DNA of 34,906 nt from an uncultured Bacilli bacterium (GCA_949505625.1 CATBQD010000015.1:1-34906); one strand, 5' to 3'. Numbered from the stretch's first letter, positions 7,481 to 14,860 are shown. Program-made: numbers and translations. The notes: generated from the sequence alone by a model not told the origin.

Positions 7481-7999
7481 TTAAATTCTTACTTTTTTTA
7501 TTTCTTTTTCTAATTGTTTTAATGATTTATTAATATACCTTCTATTAATTCCAATAATAGGAATATCATATTCTTTAATTTTAAAATATAATTTTTCCAT
7601 AAAAATTCCCATTCGATTGATATTACCATGATTTGTATAAATATAATTGACACAACAAGAAGGTGATTGTTCAATTCCTAAAATTGCAACTATTTTATAA
7701 TTAGACTTTATAAGTTCTTTTATTTGATGAAATACATCTTCAGCAAGTGTTTCACAATGAATATTAAATTCAGGAATATCATATTTTTTTAATCCCATTG
7801 GATCTCGAATTAAATGATTATGAAAACTGCTTTCTGCACATGGCATTTGAACAATATTAATATCATTATCTATTAAAAGCTCTACAAAAGGTTTAATAGA
7901 ACTTTTCCACTCATATTTTACAATTCCTTGCGCTTGATAAGCTTGCGCTAATAAACAAAAAGGAACAAATACAAAATATTTACTTCTATTATCTATCAT
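7481..7999 (-). CDS. TudS-related putative desulfidase (CD3072-like)
   Basis: 172 residues. Cysteines fall in the pattern of TudS/DUF523-related proteins: C15 in VPFCLLAQ, C54 in QMPCAE and C115-C116 in GIEQSPSCCVNY; the last resembles the GxxxSPSCGV motif of this family. TudS proteins hold an oxygen-sensitive Fe-S cluster on three cysteines and remove sulfur from thiolated bases such as 2-thiouracil. By homology this protein may do a similar desulfuration. The extra Cys at 116 replaces the usual Gly. The start is ATG 7999 with GGAGAAG seven bases upstream. A TATAAT (8052-8057) lies in the 92-bp gap before it, so it may have its own promoter in addition to readthrough from the lyase gene. Confidence 0.7.
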   Translation of the reverse strand: MIDNRSKYFVFVPFCLLAQAYQAQGIVKYEWKSSIKPFVELLIDNDINIVQMPCAESSFHNHLIRDPMGLKKYDIPEFNIHCETLAEDVFHQIKELIKSNYKIVAILGIEQSPSCCVNYIYTNHGNINRMGIFMEKLYFKIKEYDIPIIGINRRYINKSLKQLEKEIKKVRI

Positions 8000-8051
8000 A
8001 AATATACTTCTCCAAACCCATACTCAATCACCAACAATATCTATTTGAAAT

Positions 8052-8057
8052 ATTATA
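8052..8057 (-). promoter_or_regulatory. Candidate -10 box upstream of the TudS-like gene
   Basis: A perfect TATAAT on the minus strand, 52 bp before the start codon of the TudS-like gene. No convincing -35 lies 16-18 bp upstream, so this is weak support for a separate promoter. Confidence 0.35.
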
Positions 8058-8091
8058 TCAAACTATCAAGTAGAAAAACATAAAAATTCAA

Positions 8092-9762
8092 TTACTTAGA
8101 GATCTTCCATTTGATATAAAATGTAATACTTTCCTGTTTTCCCAAATTTCTGATTAACAAAGTCGTTCTCCAATTTTTATTTGGATTATCTGGAGATTCA
8201 CAAATATATAGTTTCTTACCTTCTAAATTTATATAACTAAATATTGTTTCTCCATTTAAATTCCATTCTAAAATTATATTGCTTTTCTTTGTTTGAACTT
8301 CTCTTACATTTTTTAAATAGGGATATTCTTTTAAATCAATAGCAGAGACATTTTCTATTTTTGTAATCAATTTGGCATCACAGTGTAAAAAGTAATCAAC
8401 TATATTATCTTTCAAATATGTTACGATTAGTTCATCATTTAGTTCATTAGAAAAAAGTTCGATTTTCCTTGACATTTCTACTTTTTCATAGGCATCTATC
8501 ACTTTTACAGAAATCATATGATCATTATAATCAGTTACTACTGCCTTAGATGTCAAGTTTTGGTCAACTCCATTGATAACAATGGTATTATGAGCATAAG
8601 TTTTTTTATAAAATTCTTTTGACATATTACTTCCATATCCAGAATTAGATAAATCATGTGTTAAAAAATGATTCCCATGTTTTATTTCAATATTCAGTTT
8701 ATCTGGATGAGCATGATTAATATCATTATCTTGATACTTTATAAATACATTCCAATATTTATTTTTTAAAATAGAAAAGCCAGTATCAATAAAATGAGTA
8801 GTATAATATAAATTTTTCTTTTCATAAATATTATTTAAGACTTCAGTAAACTCATTTTCAAACAACTGATTTCCTAACTGAAAAACTTCGATATAACAAG
8901 ATAAATGAAGATTTGGCCATCCATCATTTGGACTAGGTAATGAGCAATCTGAAAAACTACCTTGATAAACATGAAGTAACATCATCTTGGCTATATTATA
9001 ATATTTATCTGGAATAAAATAATGATATTCTCTCGCTAATATTAATAATTCTAATATTGGTTTTAAAACAAATAAATGGTAATGAAAAGAACCTTCAAAC
9101 CAAAAATAATCTTTTGTAACGCCCTGATCTAATTGTTCATAAAAAGAAAAAGGAGAATGAAAAGCGAAATCTATCATTTCTTCGTTCTTAGAACTCATTC
9201 CCATCATTCCAATTGCACATATTTCATAACAATTAATATTATGAATTTTGTTAATCTGTGGCTTTAATAATTGAAATATATTAGGAAATAAAGAATCATA
9301 AACATTTTGCTTAATCTCATTTTTCAAATAAAAATCTATATTATGAATGCAATTTACCATTTGAATGGTTATCATCGCTTCATTTAATCCTTGCGCTGTT
9401 ATTTTTCCGCATCTATTAGAAGGATTTATATCAGTATTAAATATGTTTCCAGTTTTATCATGGATTTCAAAATTATTATAATTTAATGAATAATATTTTA
9501 AAGCCTCTTCTATATATTTTAAATACTTTTCTTCTTTCTCTAACAAATATCGTTTTGAATATTCTTCTAGATTATGAAAAATCTGATATCTATATTTTGT
9601 AACCCAAGCTCTTCTTTTCTTATCATCATGATATTGATAATGACAAATTGGACATTCAAAATTGCTACTATCATTTGGATCAAAAACCAGTTGAGCTCCA
9701 TCAAAATCACAATAATAATCGTGTATCCAACCACTCAACCATTTATCATTATCTTTAAACAT
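8092..9762 (-). CDS. Heparinase II/III-family polysaccharide lyase-like protein
   Basis: 556 residues from the chosen start. The N-terminal part has the zinc-ribbon-like block of heparinase II/III proteins: WIHDYYC, a D-G-A-x-L-V-F-D stretch and ECPICHYQY. An alpha-toroid region contains WFEGSFHYHLF. The heparinase-type beta-sandwich follows, with HAHPDKLNIEI, SGYGSNM and AHNTIVINGVDQN, where the His/Tyr residues expected for lyase chemistry are conserved. Such enzymes cleave uronic-acid-containing glycans by beta-elimination. ATG 9762 is preceded by GGTGGTG with 9-base spacing. In-frame starts at ATG 9795 and TTG 9822 lack a ribosome site but would add a hydrophobic segment resembling a signal or anchor, so cell location depends on the true start. 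No transporter or sulfatase is adjacent. Confidence 0.8.
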   Translation of the reverse strand: MFKDNDKWLSGWIHDYYCDFDGAQLVFDPNDSSNFECPICHYQYHDDKKRRAWVTKYRYQIFHNLEEYSKRYLLEKEEKYLKYIEEALKYYSLNYNNFEIHDKTGNIFNTDINPSNRCGKITAQGLNEAMITIQMVNCIHNIDFYLKNEIKQNVYDSLFPNIFQLLKPQINKIHNINCYEICAIGMMGMSSKNEEMIDFAFHSPFSFYEQLDQGVTKDYFWFEGSFHYHLFVLKPILELLILAREYHYFIPDKYYNIAKMMLLHVYQGSFSDCSLPSPNDGWPNLHLSCYIEVFQLGNQLFENEFTEVLNNIYEKKNLYYTTHFIDTGFSILKNKYWNVFIKYQDNDINHAHPDKLNIEIKHGNHFLTHDLSNSGYGSNMSKEFYKKTYAHNTIVINGVDQNLTSKAVVTDYNDHMISVKVIDAYEKVEMSRKIELFSNELNDELIVTYLKDNIVDYFLHCDAKLITKIENVSAIDLKEYPYLKNVREVQTKKSNIILEWNLNGETIFSYINLEGKKLYICESPDNPNKNWRTTLLIRNLGKQESITFYIKWKISK

Positions 9763-9834
9763 CACTTTAAACACCACCACATAAAATAATATCATTAAAA
9801 AATTCTTAATGACATTATTCAAAAATGAAAAATT

Positions 9835-10638
9835 TTATATTTCTATTTCTAAGCCAACACCAACTTCTTGAATAGAAAGTTGTTTTGCCATTTCAATTTT
9901 GGCTTTTAAAGAAACACAATGACATGGATACAACCATTTAATATTATTTTCTTTTAAATATTGAATTGTTTTATCTAATCTTTCATCTATTTCAAACAAA
10001 TGAAAACCTCCAATAACGCCATAGACTCTAGTTTCATTACAAACTTTTTTCGCATATTCTAGTATATTACAAATCCCACTATGAGAACATCCAGTAATAA
10101 TAAATAATCCTTGATCACTTTTATATACAATAGCGGAGTCATCTTCGATCATATCATCTACTTTTTCTCCATCAATCATACTTTTACCAATAGAATATCT
10201 CGGTTCAAAATCATTTAAGCTTGGTATTTCTCCTAAAAAAATAATGTGATCACTTATCATCATAGGTTCACTAGATAATTGTAACTTGCAAAAATTAGAA
10301 AGTTCATCTTTTGATAAAGGACTCCCTATATATAAGCCTGTTTTATCTTCTTTGTACTCAAAACATTTCGGATGTGCAATCAACTCAATATCTTTTTTTT
10401 CTTTCAAAAAATATTTGAGTCCCTTTGTATGATCATCATGTCCATGTGAAATAACAATTTTATGAATTTCATTTAAATCGACATTCATTTTTTCGGCATT
10501 TTTTATAAAAGCATCCGAATAACCAGTATCAAATAATATCTTATTTTGACCATCTTCAATATAATAGCTTACAGCTGGTTCTCCTAAATAATACATATCT
10601 ATAAACGTATTATTATCTTCTAATACTTTTAATTTCAT
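9835..10638 (-). CDS. Metallo-beta-lactamase-fold hydrolase (COG1237-like)
   Basis: 267 residues. The metal-binding motif HGHDDH is at residues 65-70, after FDTGYSDAF and before the other family histidines in GCSHSG, GGFHLF and YPCHC. This order matches COG1237 proteins, annotated as dihydropterin-related or general MBL-fold hydrolases; the substrate cannot be read from sequence. The maximal ORF starts at ATG 10647, but GGAG is directly joined to that ATG (zero spacing). ATG 10638, nine bases beyond GGAG, is therefore the likely start. It is 16 bp downstream of the ART-like gene and probably co-transcribed with it. Confidence 0.85.
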   Translation of the reverse strand: MKLKVLEDNNTFIDMYYLGEPAVSYYIEDGQNKILFDTGYSDAFIKNAEKMNVDLNEIHKIVISHGHDDHTKGLKYFLKEKKDIELIAHPKCFEYKEDKTGLYIGSPLSKDELSNFCKLQLSSEPMMISDHIIFLGEIPSLNDFEPRYSIGKSMIDGEKVDDMIEDDSAIVYKSDQGLFIITGCSHSGICNILEYAKKVCNETRVYGVIGGFHLFEIDERLDKTIQYLKENNIKWLYPCHCVSLKAKIEMAKQLSIQEVGVGLEIEI

Positions 10639-10654
10639 AGTTTTCATCTCCTTA

Positions 10655-11368
10655 TTAGCTATTTTCTAAAACATAAAGATAATATTCATACAAAAATTCA
10701 CAATTTTCTTTGATATATTCTAAATTTTTCTTTATTATTCCAATTAATATCTTATTTGCACTTTCTACATCACCATCTTTTAATAACATGACTTTTTGAG
10801 GTTCTATTATTTTATTTGTATAGGTATGCATATTCCAATATTCCATTTTATGATCTTTAAGATTGCTACTCTTAGGATATAATAGTCTAAGAAACGATTC
10901 ATAATATGTTTTTTTCACTTCATCGATATCATTATAATCAAAGTCAACATTTTCTTCCAAATTTAAAATCAAAAAAACGCTTTCTTCTAAAATATCTTTC
11001 ATTTTAGAATATGCTATAAGACGCTTTTTCTTAGAATTTAATGACTTTTTTACCATGCTATTTGGAATACTTTTAATACAAAAAGGTATTCGCATATAAA
11101 TAACTGTACCTAACCAGTATTTAAATTTTCCTGTACTAATTTTAGCGGTTAGCCATCTTAACCATACATCCATGATTGTTATAATTCCTTTTTCGCCTTC
11201 TGCAAAAAATACCTTCGGAGTTCTTTCTACATATAAAGCATTTTCACCGATCCTTGGTTCTAATCCATTTTTTAATATCGTACTTAAATTATGCTTACAA
11301 GTATAATGAAAAAAAGTACGTTTTAAATCTATTTCAGTAATATCCTTAGCCAATATAAGATCTTTCAT
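10655..11368 (-). CDS. Unknown protein with ADP-ribosyltransferase-like N-terminus
   Basis: 237 residues. The start resembles ADP-ribosyltransferase or RNA 2'-phosphotransferase folds: FFHYTCKHNLSTILKNGLEP (about 19-38) has the HYT/S...IL..GL signature by which such domains bind NAD, followed by KVFFAEGEKGI, comparable to the second strand of the fold. The C-terminal half is helical and charged with no recognised motif. No antitoxin or macrodomain partner lies next to it, so a toxin role is not supported. The start is ATG 11368 with AAGGAG ten bases upstream. It follows tRNA-Arg and leads the MBL-lyase-TudS-PepC-NUDIX gene run. The functional call is tentative. Confidence 0.5.
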   Translation of the reverse strand: MKDLILAKDITEIDLKRTFFHYTCKHNLSTILKNGLEPRIGENALYVERTPKVFFAEGEKGIITIMDVWLRWLTAKISTGKFKYWLGTVIYMRIPFCIKSIPNSMVKKSLNSKKKRLIAYSKMKDILEESVFLILNLEENVDFDYNDIDEVKKTYYESFLRLLYPKSSNLKDHKMEYWNMHTYTNKIIEPQKVMLLKDGDVESANKILIGIIKKNLEYIKENCEFLYEYYLYVLENS

Positions 11369-11426
11369 GTATAAATAACTCCTTATTTTCTCGCTTCAAC
11401 TTATAATAAAATCCGATCTTTATGGA

Positions 11427-11453
11427 TGATAAAAGTTCGAATTTGTTATCATT
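11427..11453 (-). repeat. Hairpin directly after tRNA-Arg
   Basis: ATGATAA and TTATCAT form a 7-bp stem around a 13-nt loop that contains TTCGAA, starting two bases past the CCA of tRNA-Arg. It has no good U-tract. It may be the tRNA 3' processing or termination hairpin. Confidence 0.4.
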
Positions 11454-11454
11454 C

Positions 11455-11531
11455 TGGTGTCCATAATGAGATTCGAACTCATGACCTTTTCCTTCGGAGG
11501 GAAACACTCTATCCAACTGAGCTATATGGAC
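11455..11531 (-). tRNA. tRNA-Arg (CCG), CCA encoded
   Basis: A complete cloverleaf on the minus strand: acceptor GTCCATA/TATGGAC, D-stem GCTC/GAGT, anticodon loop CTCCGAA (anticodon CCG) in a TTTCC/GGAAA stem, T-loop TTCGAAT, and discriminator A with CCA. It stands alone, with an AT-rich gap and a 10-bp palindrome upstream. It reads the rare CGG codon. Confidence 0.95.
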
Positions 11532-11564
11532 ATAATGTCATTTTATCATAAAAAAATCAAAATT

Positions 11565-11589
11565 AAAACCGTTATCGATTAACGGTTTT
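11565..11589 (-). terminator. 10-bp hairpin between the HAD gene and tRNA-Arg, candidate terminator
   Basis: AAAACCGTTA / TAACGGTTTT with a 5-nt loop. On the minus strand it is followed by a U-rich stretch with seven consecutive U a few bases later, so it could end minus-strand transcripts coming from the IDI-like NUDIX gene before they enter tRNA-Arg. As a perfect palindrome in a divergent gap it could instead be an operator. Confidence 0.5.
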
Positions 11590-11638
11590 CTAACATCTAA
11601 AAAGAAATGTCCATTTTAATTCTTTAAATAAGTTATGA

Positions 11639-11644
11639 TACAAT
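11639..11644 (+). promoter_or_regulatory. Candidate -10 box of the HAD nucleotidase gene
   Basis: TACAAT, 16 bp before ATG 11661. The -35 region is poor (TTAATT-like), so the promoter is weak or activator-dependent. Confidence 0.3.
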
Positions 11645-11660
11645 AGTTTAGGTGATCACT

Positions 11661-12248
11661 ATGAATATTGGAATAGACATTGATGGGGTTCTTACTGACT
11701 TAGAAAATTATATAGGAACTGTTGGCAAAGAATATACAATCAGAAACGGTTTAGGGTTTGACGATACCATGAATATCAACACTACATATGGATTTTTAAG
11801 AAAAGAAGATAGTCATCAGTTTTGGAATACTCATTGGGAAAATTACGCGACAACTATAAAAGTAAGAAAAGATGCTAGTAATATAATAAAAAAATTGAAA
11901 ATGAATGGAAATAAAATAATTATAATAACTGCAAGGACTTATGACAGCCAAATCATAAAAGATGGTAAAAAAAGACAGAAAAATATGGAAAAACTAATTA
12001 TGAAATGGTTAGACAAAAATGACATAAAGTATGATAAAATTGTTTTTTCTAATTTAAATAAATTAAAAGATTGTTTGGACAATAAAATTGATATTATGAT
12101 AGAAGATTCCATTTCAAATATTGAACAATTAAAAGACAACATGAAAATGCTCTGTTTTAATGCAAAGTACAATAGTTTTTATATAAATAGTCAAGTAGAT
12201 AGAGTATATAGTTGGAATGATGTATATAATATCATTAGCAAGATTTAA
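11661..12248 (+). CDS. 5'-nucleotidase-like HAD-superfamily hydrolase
   Basis: 195 residues. HAD motif I is GIDIDGVLTD (Asp6 and Asp8), motif II the Thr of IIIITAR, and motif IV DIMIEDS. The domain layout with an all-helical N-terminal cap fits the NT5C-type nucleotidase family (PF06941, like YqfW). These enzymes dephosphorylate (deoxy)nucleoside monophosphates; the substrate here is unproven. An in-frame GTG at 11652 is part of the ribosome site AGGTGATC, so ATG 11661 is the start. Its last 14 bases overlap the end of the convergent NUDIX gene and no terminator lies between the two, so the transcripts should overlap. Confidence 0.75.
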   Translation: MNIGIDIDGVLTDLENYIGTVGKEYTIRNGLGFDDTMNINTTYGFLRKEDSHQFWNTHWENYATTIKVRKDASNIIKKLKMNGNKIIIITARTYDSQIIKDGKKRQKNMEKLIMKWLDKNDIKYDKIVFSNLNKLKDCLDNKIDIMIEDSISNIEQLKDNMKMLCFNAKYNSFYINSQVDRVYSWNDVYNIISKI

Positions 12249-12765
12249 CTATATTATCTAAAGCTTCAATAATTTTCTGAGTATTTTCATTATTATGAAA
12301 CATCATATCAGGAGATTCATTATAAATCATATTTTTAAATTCTTTGAGATCAAACCATTTTATTTCTGATAATTCTTCTTTTTGAATGTCAAAATCATCA
12401 ATACTTAAATTACATATTGCATAATATGCTGTGGTATATTGTCTGTTTGGAAGTTTATCTCTTTTCAGTTCAACCAACAATTTTATCTGATTTTCAAATA
12501 AAGTTAGTCCTAACTCTTCTTTGGTCTCTCTAATAATAGCATTTATACATGTTTCTCCTGCAATTACATGTCCTCCATGCCAAGCCCATTTATTTGGTTC
12601 AATTTTTTTTGTAGAAGCTCTTTTTTGTAAAAGAATTTGGCCTTTATTATTTAATAACACTAAAGCTACTTCTCTATGATATATTCCTTCTTTATGGATT
12701 ATATCTTTATCTAATTTTTCTCCAGTTGGAAATCCATTTTCATCTAAGACTTCTAGTAATTCCAT
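12235..12765 (-). CDS. NUDIX hydrolase, isopentenyl-diphosphate isomerase-like branch
   Basis: 176 residues. The Nudix box GGHVIAGETCINAI followed by IRETKEELGL is complete. The opening, ELLEVLDENG followed by HREVALVLLNNKGQILLQKR, is typical of the IDI-1-like NUDIX subgroup (YfcD-type), which includes both isomerases and diphosphatases. WAWHGGH in place of the WTNTCCSHP of true IDI-1 argues for a hydrolase. The start is ATG 12765 with GAGGTGA upstream. It overlaps the convergent HAD gene by 14 bp. The IS605-type element lies directly upstream, separating this gene from the tRNA operon. Confidence 0.8.
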   Translation of the reverse strand: MELLEVLDENGFPTGEKLDKDIIHKEGIYHREVALVLLNNKGQILLQKRASTKKIEPNKWAWHGGHVIAGETCINAIIRETKEELGLTLFENQIKLLVELKRDKLPNRQYTTAYYAICNLSIDDFDIQKEELSEIKWFDLKEFKNMIYNESPDMMFHNNENTQKIIEALDNIVKSC

Positions 12766-12863
12766 ATAAATAATTTCACCTCATAACATAATTAGCATAT
12801 TAATTCATCAACATATCAGTAATTTATTAAATCAACGCTATCAATTTAGTTTCTAGAACAAAG

Positions 12864-12982
12864 GTCAAAATAAATTTTGACTTCCTTATCTCGCGATAAG
12901 GCATTTCTACTTCACAGGACTTTCATCCTCCATAGACCAGTTTCGGATAGTCGCTACCCTACTTATTTTCTTTGGCAAAATT
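12864..12982 (-). ncRNA. Candidate omega-RNA (TnpB guide RNA scaffold) and right end of the IS element
   Basis: The stretch directly after the tnpB stop is rich in stems when read on the minus strand. GGGTAG/CTATCC (near 12946-12960) is followed by GGAGGATGAAAGTCC, then a 7-bp stem closed by a GCGA tetraloop (12884-12901). Last comes a palindromic hairpin GTCAAAA/TTTTGAC (12864-12881) like the subterminal hairpin of IS200/IS605 right ends. TnpB proteins use an RNA made from exactly this region, with the guide taken from the flanking DNA past the right end (about 12,840 and below). The exact right boundary was not determined. Confidence 0.6.
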
Positions 12983-14125
12983 TTAACTGACCTGCAGTTC
13001 TTCTATATATCTTTTTACTCCTTCATACATGATATTGATACTTGCATTTAAATCTCTTTCATTTTCATTTTTGCAATTATGACAGCTCCACTTTCTAATA
13101 CTTAAATCTTTTACTTTCTTTTCTTGATATCCACAATGATTACATATTTGGCTACTTGGATAATAGGTTTCTATTTTATATAATTTCTTTCCTAACCATT
13201 TCGATTTATATTCCAGTTGTCGTATTAATTCATTCCATGATGCATCATATATTGCTTTAGAAAGTTGTTTATTTTTTACCATGTTTGTTATTGTTAACTT
13301 TTCTGTTACTATCATATCATGTTCTTCTACTATTTCTTTACTGATTCTGTGCAAGTAATATTTTCGTGCATTTTTTAGTTTCTGATAAGTTCTTGCTAAT
13401 TTCTTTTTTATTTTATATCGATTCTTACTTCCTACTTTTGCTCTTGATAACCATCTATTTAATCCTTTTATTTTTTCTTCATATTTTTTGATTTGTTTTT
13501 GGTTTTTATATATTTTTCCTTCTGATGTTACTACTAGTTCTTTGATTCCTACATCAATACCTACAATGCTTGCAGGTATAAATAACGGAGTTATTACTTC
13601 TTCTTCTAGACATAAGCTTACATAGTATTTGTCTGCTTCTTTATAAATGGTTGCACTTATAATTCTCCCATTTATTCTTTTTAGGTTTCTATATCCTTTT
13701 ATTTTTATCTCTTTTAATTTCGGTAAAGTTATTGTTCTTTTTTCTAAATCTAGTTTGATACTTTCATATGTTTTCTCTTTGTAATGATTTATAATATTAT
13801 TAGTTCTATAGCTTTGTCTACTTTGATATTTATTTTTGAATTTTAGGATTCCTTTTCTTTCTTTTCTCTGTTTTTGATAAGCGTTATCTAAATCAAAGAT
13901 ACTTGTTCTAAGTAAACAACCATCTACTTCTTTTAGCCAATTATTTTCTTTTGTTAAGCTTGGTAATTCTTTGATGTATTCATAGGCATTCATATAATAT
14001 TCTTTGCTTTTTTCTAGAAAATAGTTATAAATATACCTACTTGTTCCAAAGCTTTTTTCTATTAATATTTGTTGATTCTTATTTGGATACATACGAAATA
14101 TGTAGCCTCTTAGTATTTTTTCCAT
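12983..14125 (-). CDS. tnpB: TnpB, RNA-guided endonuclease of an IS605/IS1341-type element
   Basis: 380 residues, full length. N-terminal KILRGYIFRMYPNKNQ is the usual TnpB opening. The split RuvC site is intact: D191 in GIDVGIKEL, E275 in VTEKLTITNM and D358 in ERDLNAS. The zinc ribbon between the last two has C328, C331, C348 and C351. TnpB is the transposon-encoded ancestor of Cas12 and cuts DNA matching its omega-RNA guide. No tnpA (Y1 transposase) gene is adjacent, so the element depends on a transposase elsewhere or is stranded. The longest ORF begins at 14167, but that codon lies upstream of the -10 box. ATG 14125, six bases after GAGAGGAAG, is the real start. The element sits between the tRNA operon terminator and the NUDIX gene. 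Confidence 0.9.
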   Translation of the reverse strand: MEKILRGYIFRMYPNKNQQILIEKSFGTSRYIYNYFLEKSKEYYMNAYEYIKELPSLTKENNWLKEVDGCLLRTSIFDLDNAYQKQRKERKGILKFKNKYQSRQSYRTNNIINHYKEKTYESIKLDLEKRTITLPKLKEIKIKGYRNLKRINGRIISATIYKEADKYYVSLCLEEEVITPLFIPASIVGIDVGIKELVVTSEGKIYKNQKQIKKYEEKIKGLNRWLSRAKVGSKNRYKIKKKLARTYQKLKNARKYYLHRISKEIVEEHDMIVTEKLTITNMVKNKQLSKAIYDASWNELIRQLEYKSKWLGKKLYKIETYYPSSQICNHCGYQEKKVKDLSIRKWSCHNCKNENERDLNASINIMYEGVKRYIEELQVS

Positions 14126-14148
14126 ATGCATCTTCCTCTCTAGTTCAA

Positions 14149-14178
14149 AGTATAGCATATGATACATATGTTCGTCAA
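14149..14178 (-). promoter_or_regulatory. tnpB promoter
   Basis: TTGACG (14173-14178), an 18-bp spacer and TATACT (14149-14154) with a TGC extension. The -10 box ends 23 bp before ATG 14125, which supports that start codon. Confidence 0.65.
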
Positions 14179-14242
14179 CAGGTGCATCCTGAAAAAAAGA
14201 ACTTTCCTAGTATATAAAAAATATATCATAATTTTGGACATA

Positions 14243-14271
14243 TTAAAACTCAAACTATAAAGTTTGAGTTT
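14243..14271 (-). terminator. Terminator of the tRNA operon
   Basis: AAACTCAAACT / AGTTTGAGTTT form a perfect 11-bp stem with a 4-nt loop, followed on the minus strand by a short U-rich tail. It lies ten bases past the CCA of tRNA-Ala. Confidence 0.75.
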
Positions 14272-14281
14272 GGTATCAATC

Positions 14282-14358
14282 TGGTGGAGAATAAGGGATT
14301 CGAACCCTTGACCCCCTGCGTGCAGGGCAGGTGCTCTAGCCAGCTGAGCTAATTCCCC
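14282..14358 (-). tRNA. tRNA-Ala (TGC) with C33
   Basis: Acceptor GGGGAAT/ATTCTCC includes the G3-U70 pair that marks alanine tRNAs. The anticodon stem is CCTGC/GCAGG and the loop is CCTGCAC, giving anticodon TGC but C at position 33 where almost all tRNAs have U. The remaining arms are normal, with discriminator A and encoded CCA. It is the last tRNA of the operon. Confidence 0.93.
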
Positions 14359-14363
14359 AGAAA

Positions 14364-14439
14364 TGGTGTCTCGTACGTGATTCGAACACGTGACCCTTTG
14401 ATTAAAAGTCAAATGCTCTACCTGCTGAGCTAACGAGAC
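14364..14439 (-). tRNA. tRNA-Lys (TTT)
   Basis: Acceptor GTCTCGT/ACGAGAC, anticodon loop CTTTTAA in a TTTGA/TCAAA stem, T-loop TTCGAAT, and encoded CCA. Five bases separate it from tRNA-Ala. Confidence 0.96.
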
Positions 14440-14454
14440 ATATTACATAAATAA

Positions 14455-14530
14455 TGGCTGCCTCGGCTAGATTCGAACTAGCGCAATGCCACAGTCAAAG
14501 TGTGGTGCCTTACCGCTTGGCTACGAGGCA
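14455..14530 (-). tRNA. tRNA-Gln (TTG)
   Basis: Acceptor TGCCTCG/CGAGGCA with the U1-A72 pair typical of bacterial tRNA-Gln, anticodon loop CTTTGAC in a CCACA/TGTGG stem, discriminator G and encoded CCA. Confidence 0.96.
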
Positions 14531-14549
14531 AAATCCTATATAAATAAAG

Positions 14550-14633
14550 TGGTGGAGGGAGATGGAGTCGAACCATCGAACCCGAAGGAACAGATTTACA
14601 GTCTGCCGCGTTTGACCACTTCGCTATCCCTCC
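14550..14633 (-). tRNA. tRNA-Tyr (GTA)
   Basis: Acceptor GGAGGGA/TCCCTCC, anticodon loop CTGTAAA closed by CAGA/TCTG, a long variable arm as expected for bacterial tRNA-Tyr, and encoded CCA. Confidence 0.96.
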
Positions 14634-14641
14634 ATAATAAA

Positions 14642-14717
<76 letters not shown>

Positions 14718-14726
14718 AACAAAAAA

Positions 14727-14803
14727 TGGTGGGCGATGTAGGACTCGAACCTACGACCCCCTGCTTGTAAGGCAGGTGCTCTAACCAACTGAGCTAATCG
14801 CCC
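14727..14803 (-). tRNA. tRNA-Val (TAC)
   Basis: Acceptor GGGCGAT/ATCGCCC, anticodon loop CTTACAA in a CCTGC/GCAGG stem, and encoded CCA. It is the first tRNA of the operon. Its anticodon stem is identical to that of tRNA-Ala, but its loop keeps U33. Confidence 0.96.
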
Positions 14804-14822
14804 AGACACTTGGACGTATTTA

Positions 14823-14851
14823 ACTATACCAGTTAAATAAGCGTTTGTCAA
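14823..14851 (-). promoter_or_regulatory. Promoter of the six-gene tRNA operon
   Basis: TTGACA (14846-14851), a 17-bp spacer and TATAGT (14823-14828). It predicts a start about 13 bases before tRNA-Val and lies directly behind the YugI-like gene. Confidence 0.85.
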
Positions 14852-14860
14852 CATAAAAAA

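Larger units (their letters stand above)
12840..14200 (-). mobile_element. TnpB-only IS200/IS605-family insertion (approximate limits)
   Basis: Contains the tnpB promoter, an intact tnpB and the right-end hairpins. A small CATATG-ATA-CATATG hairpin (14156-14170) may belong to the left end. Both limits are estimates, because these elements have no terminal inverted repeats or target duplications. No tnpA is present. Confidence 0.6.

Noticed and set aside
14126-14412. ORFs across the tRNA genes and upstream extension of tnpB to 14167
   Set aside because: They read through tRNA genes or begin upstream of the tnpB -10 box.
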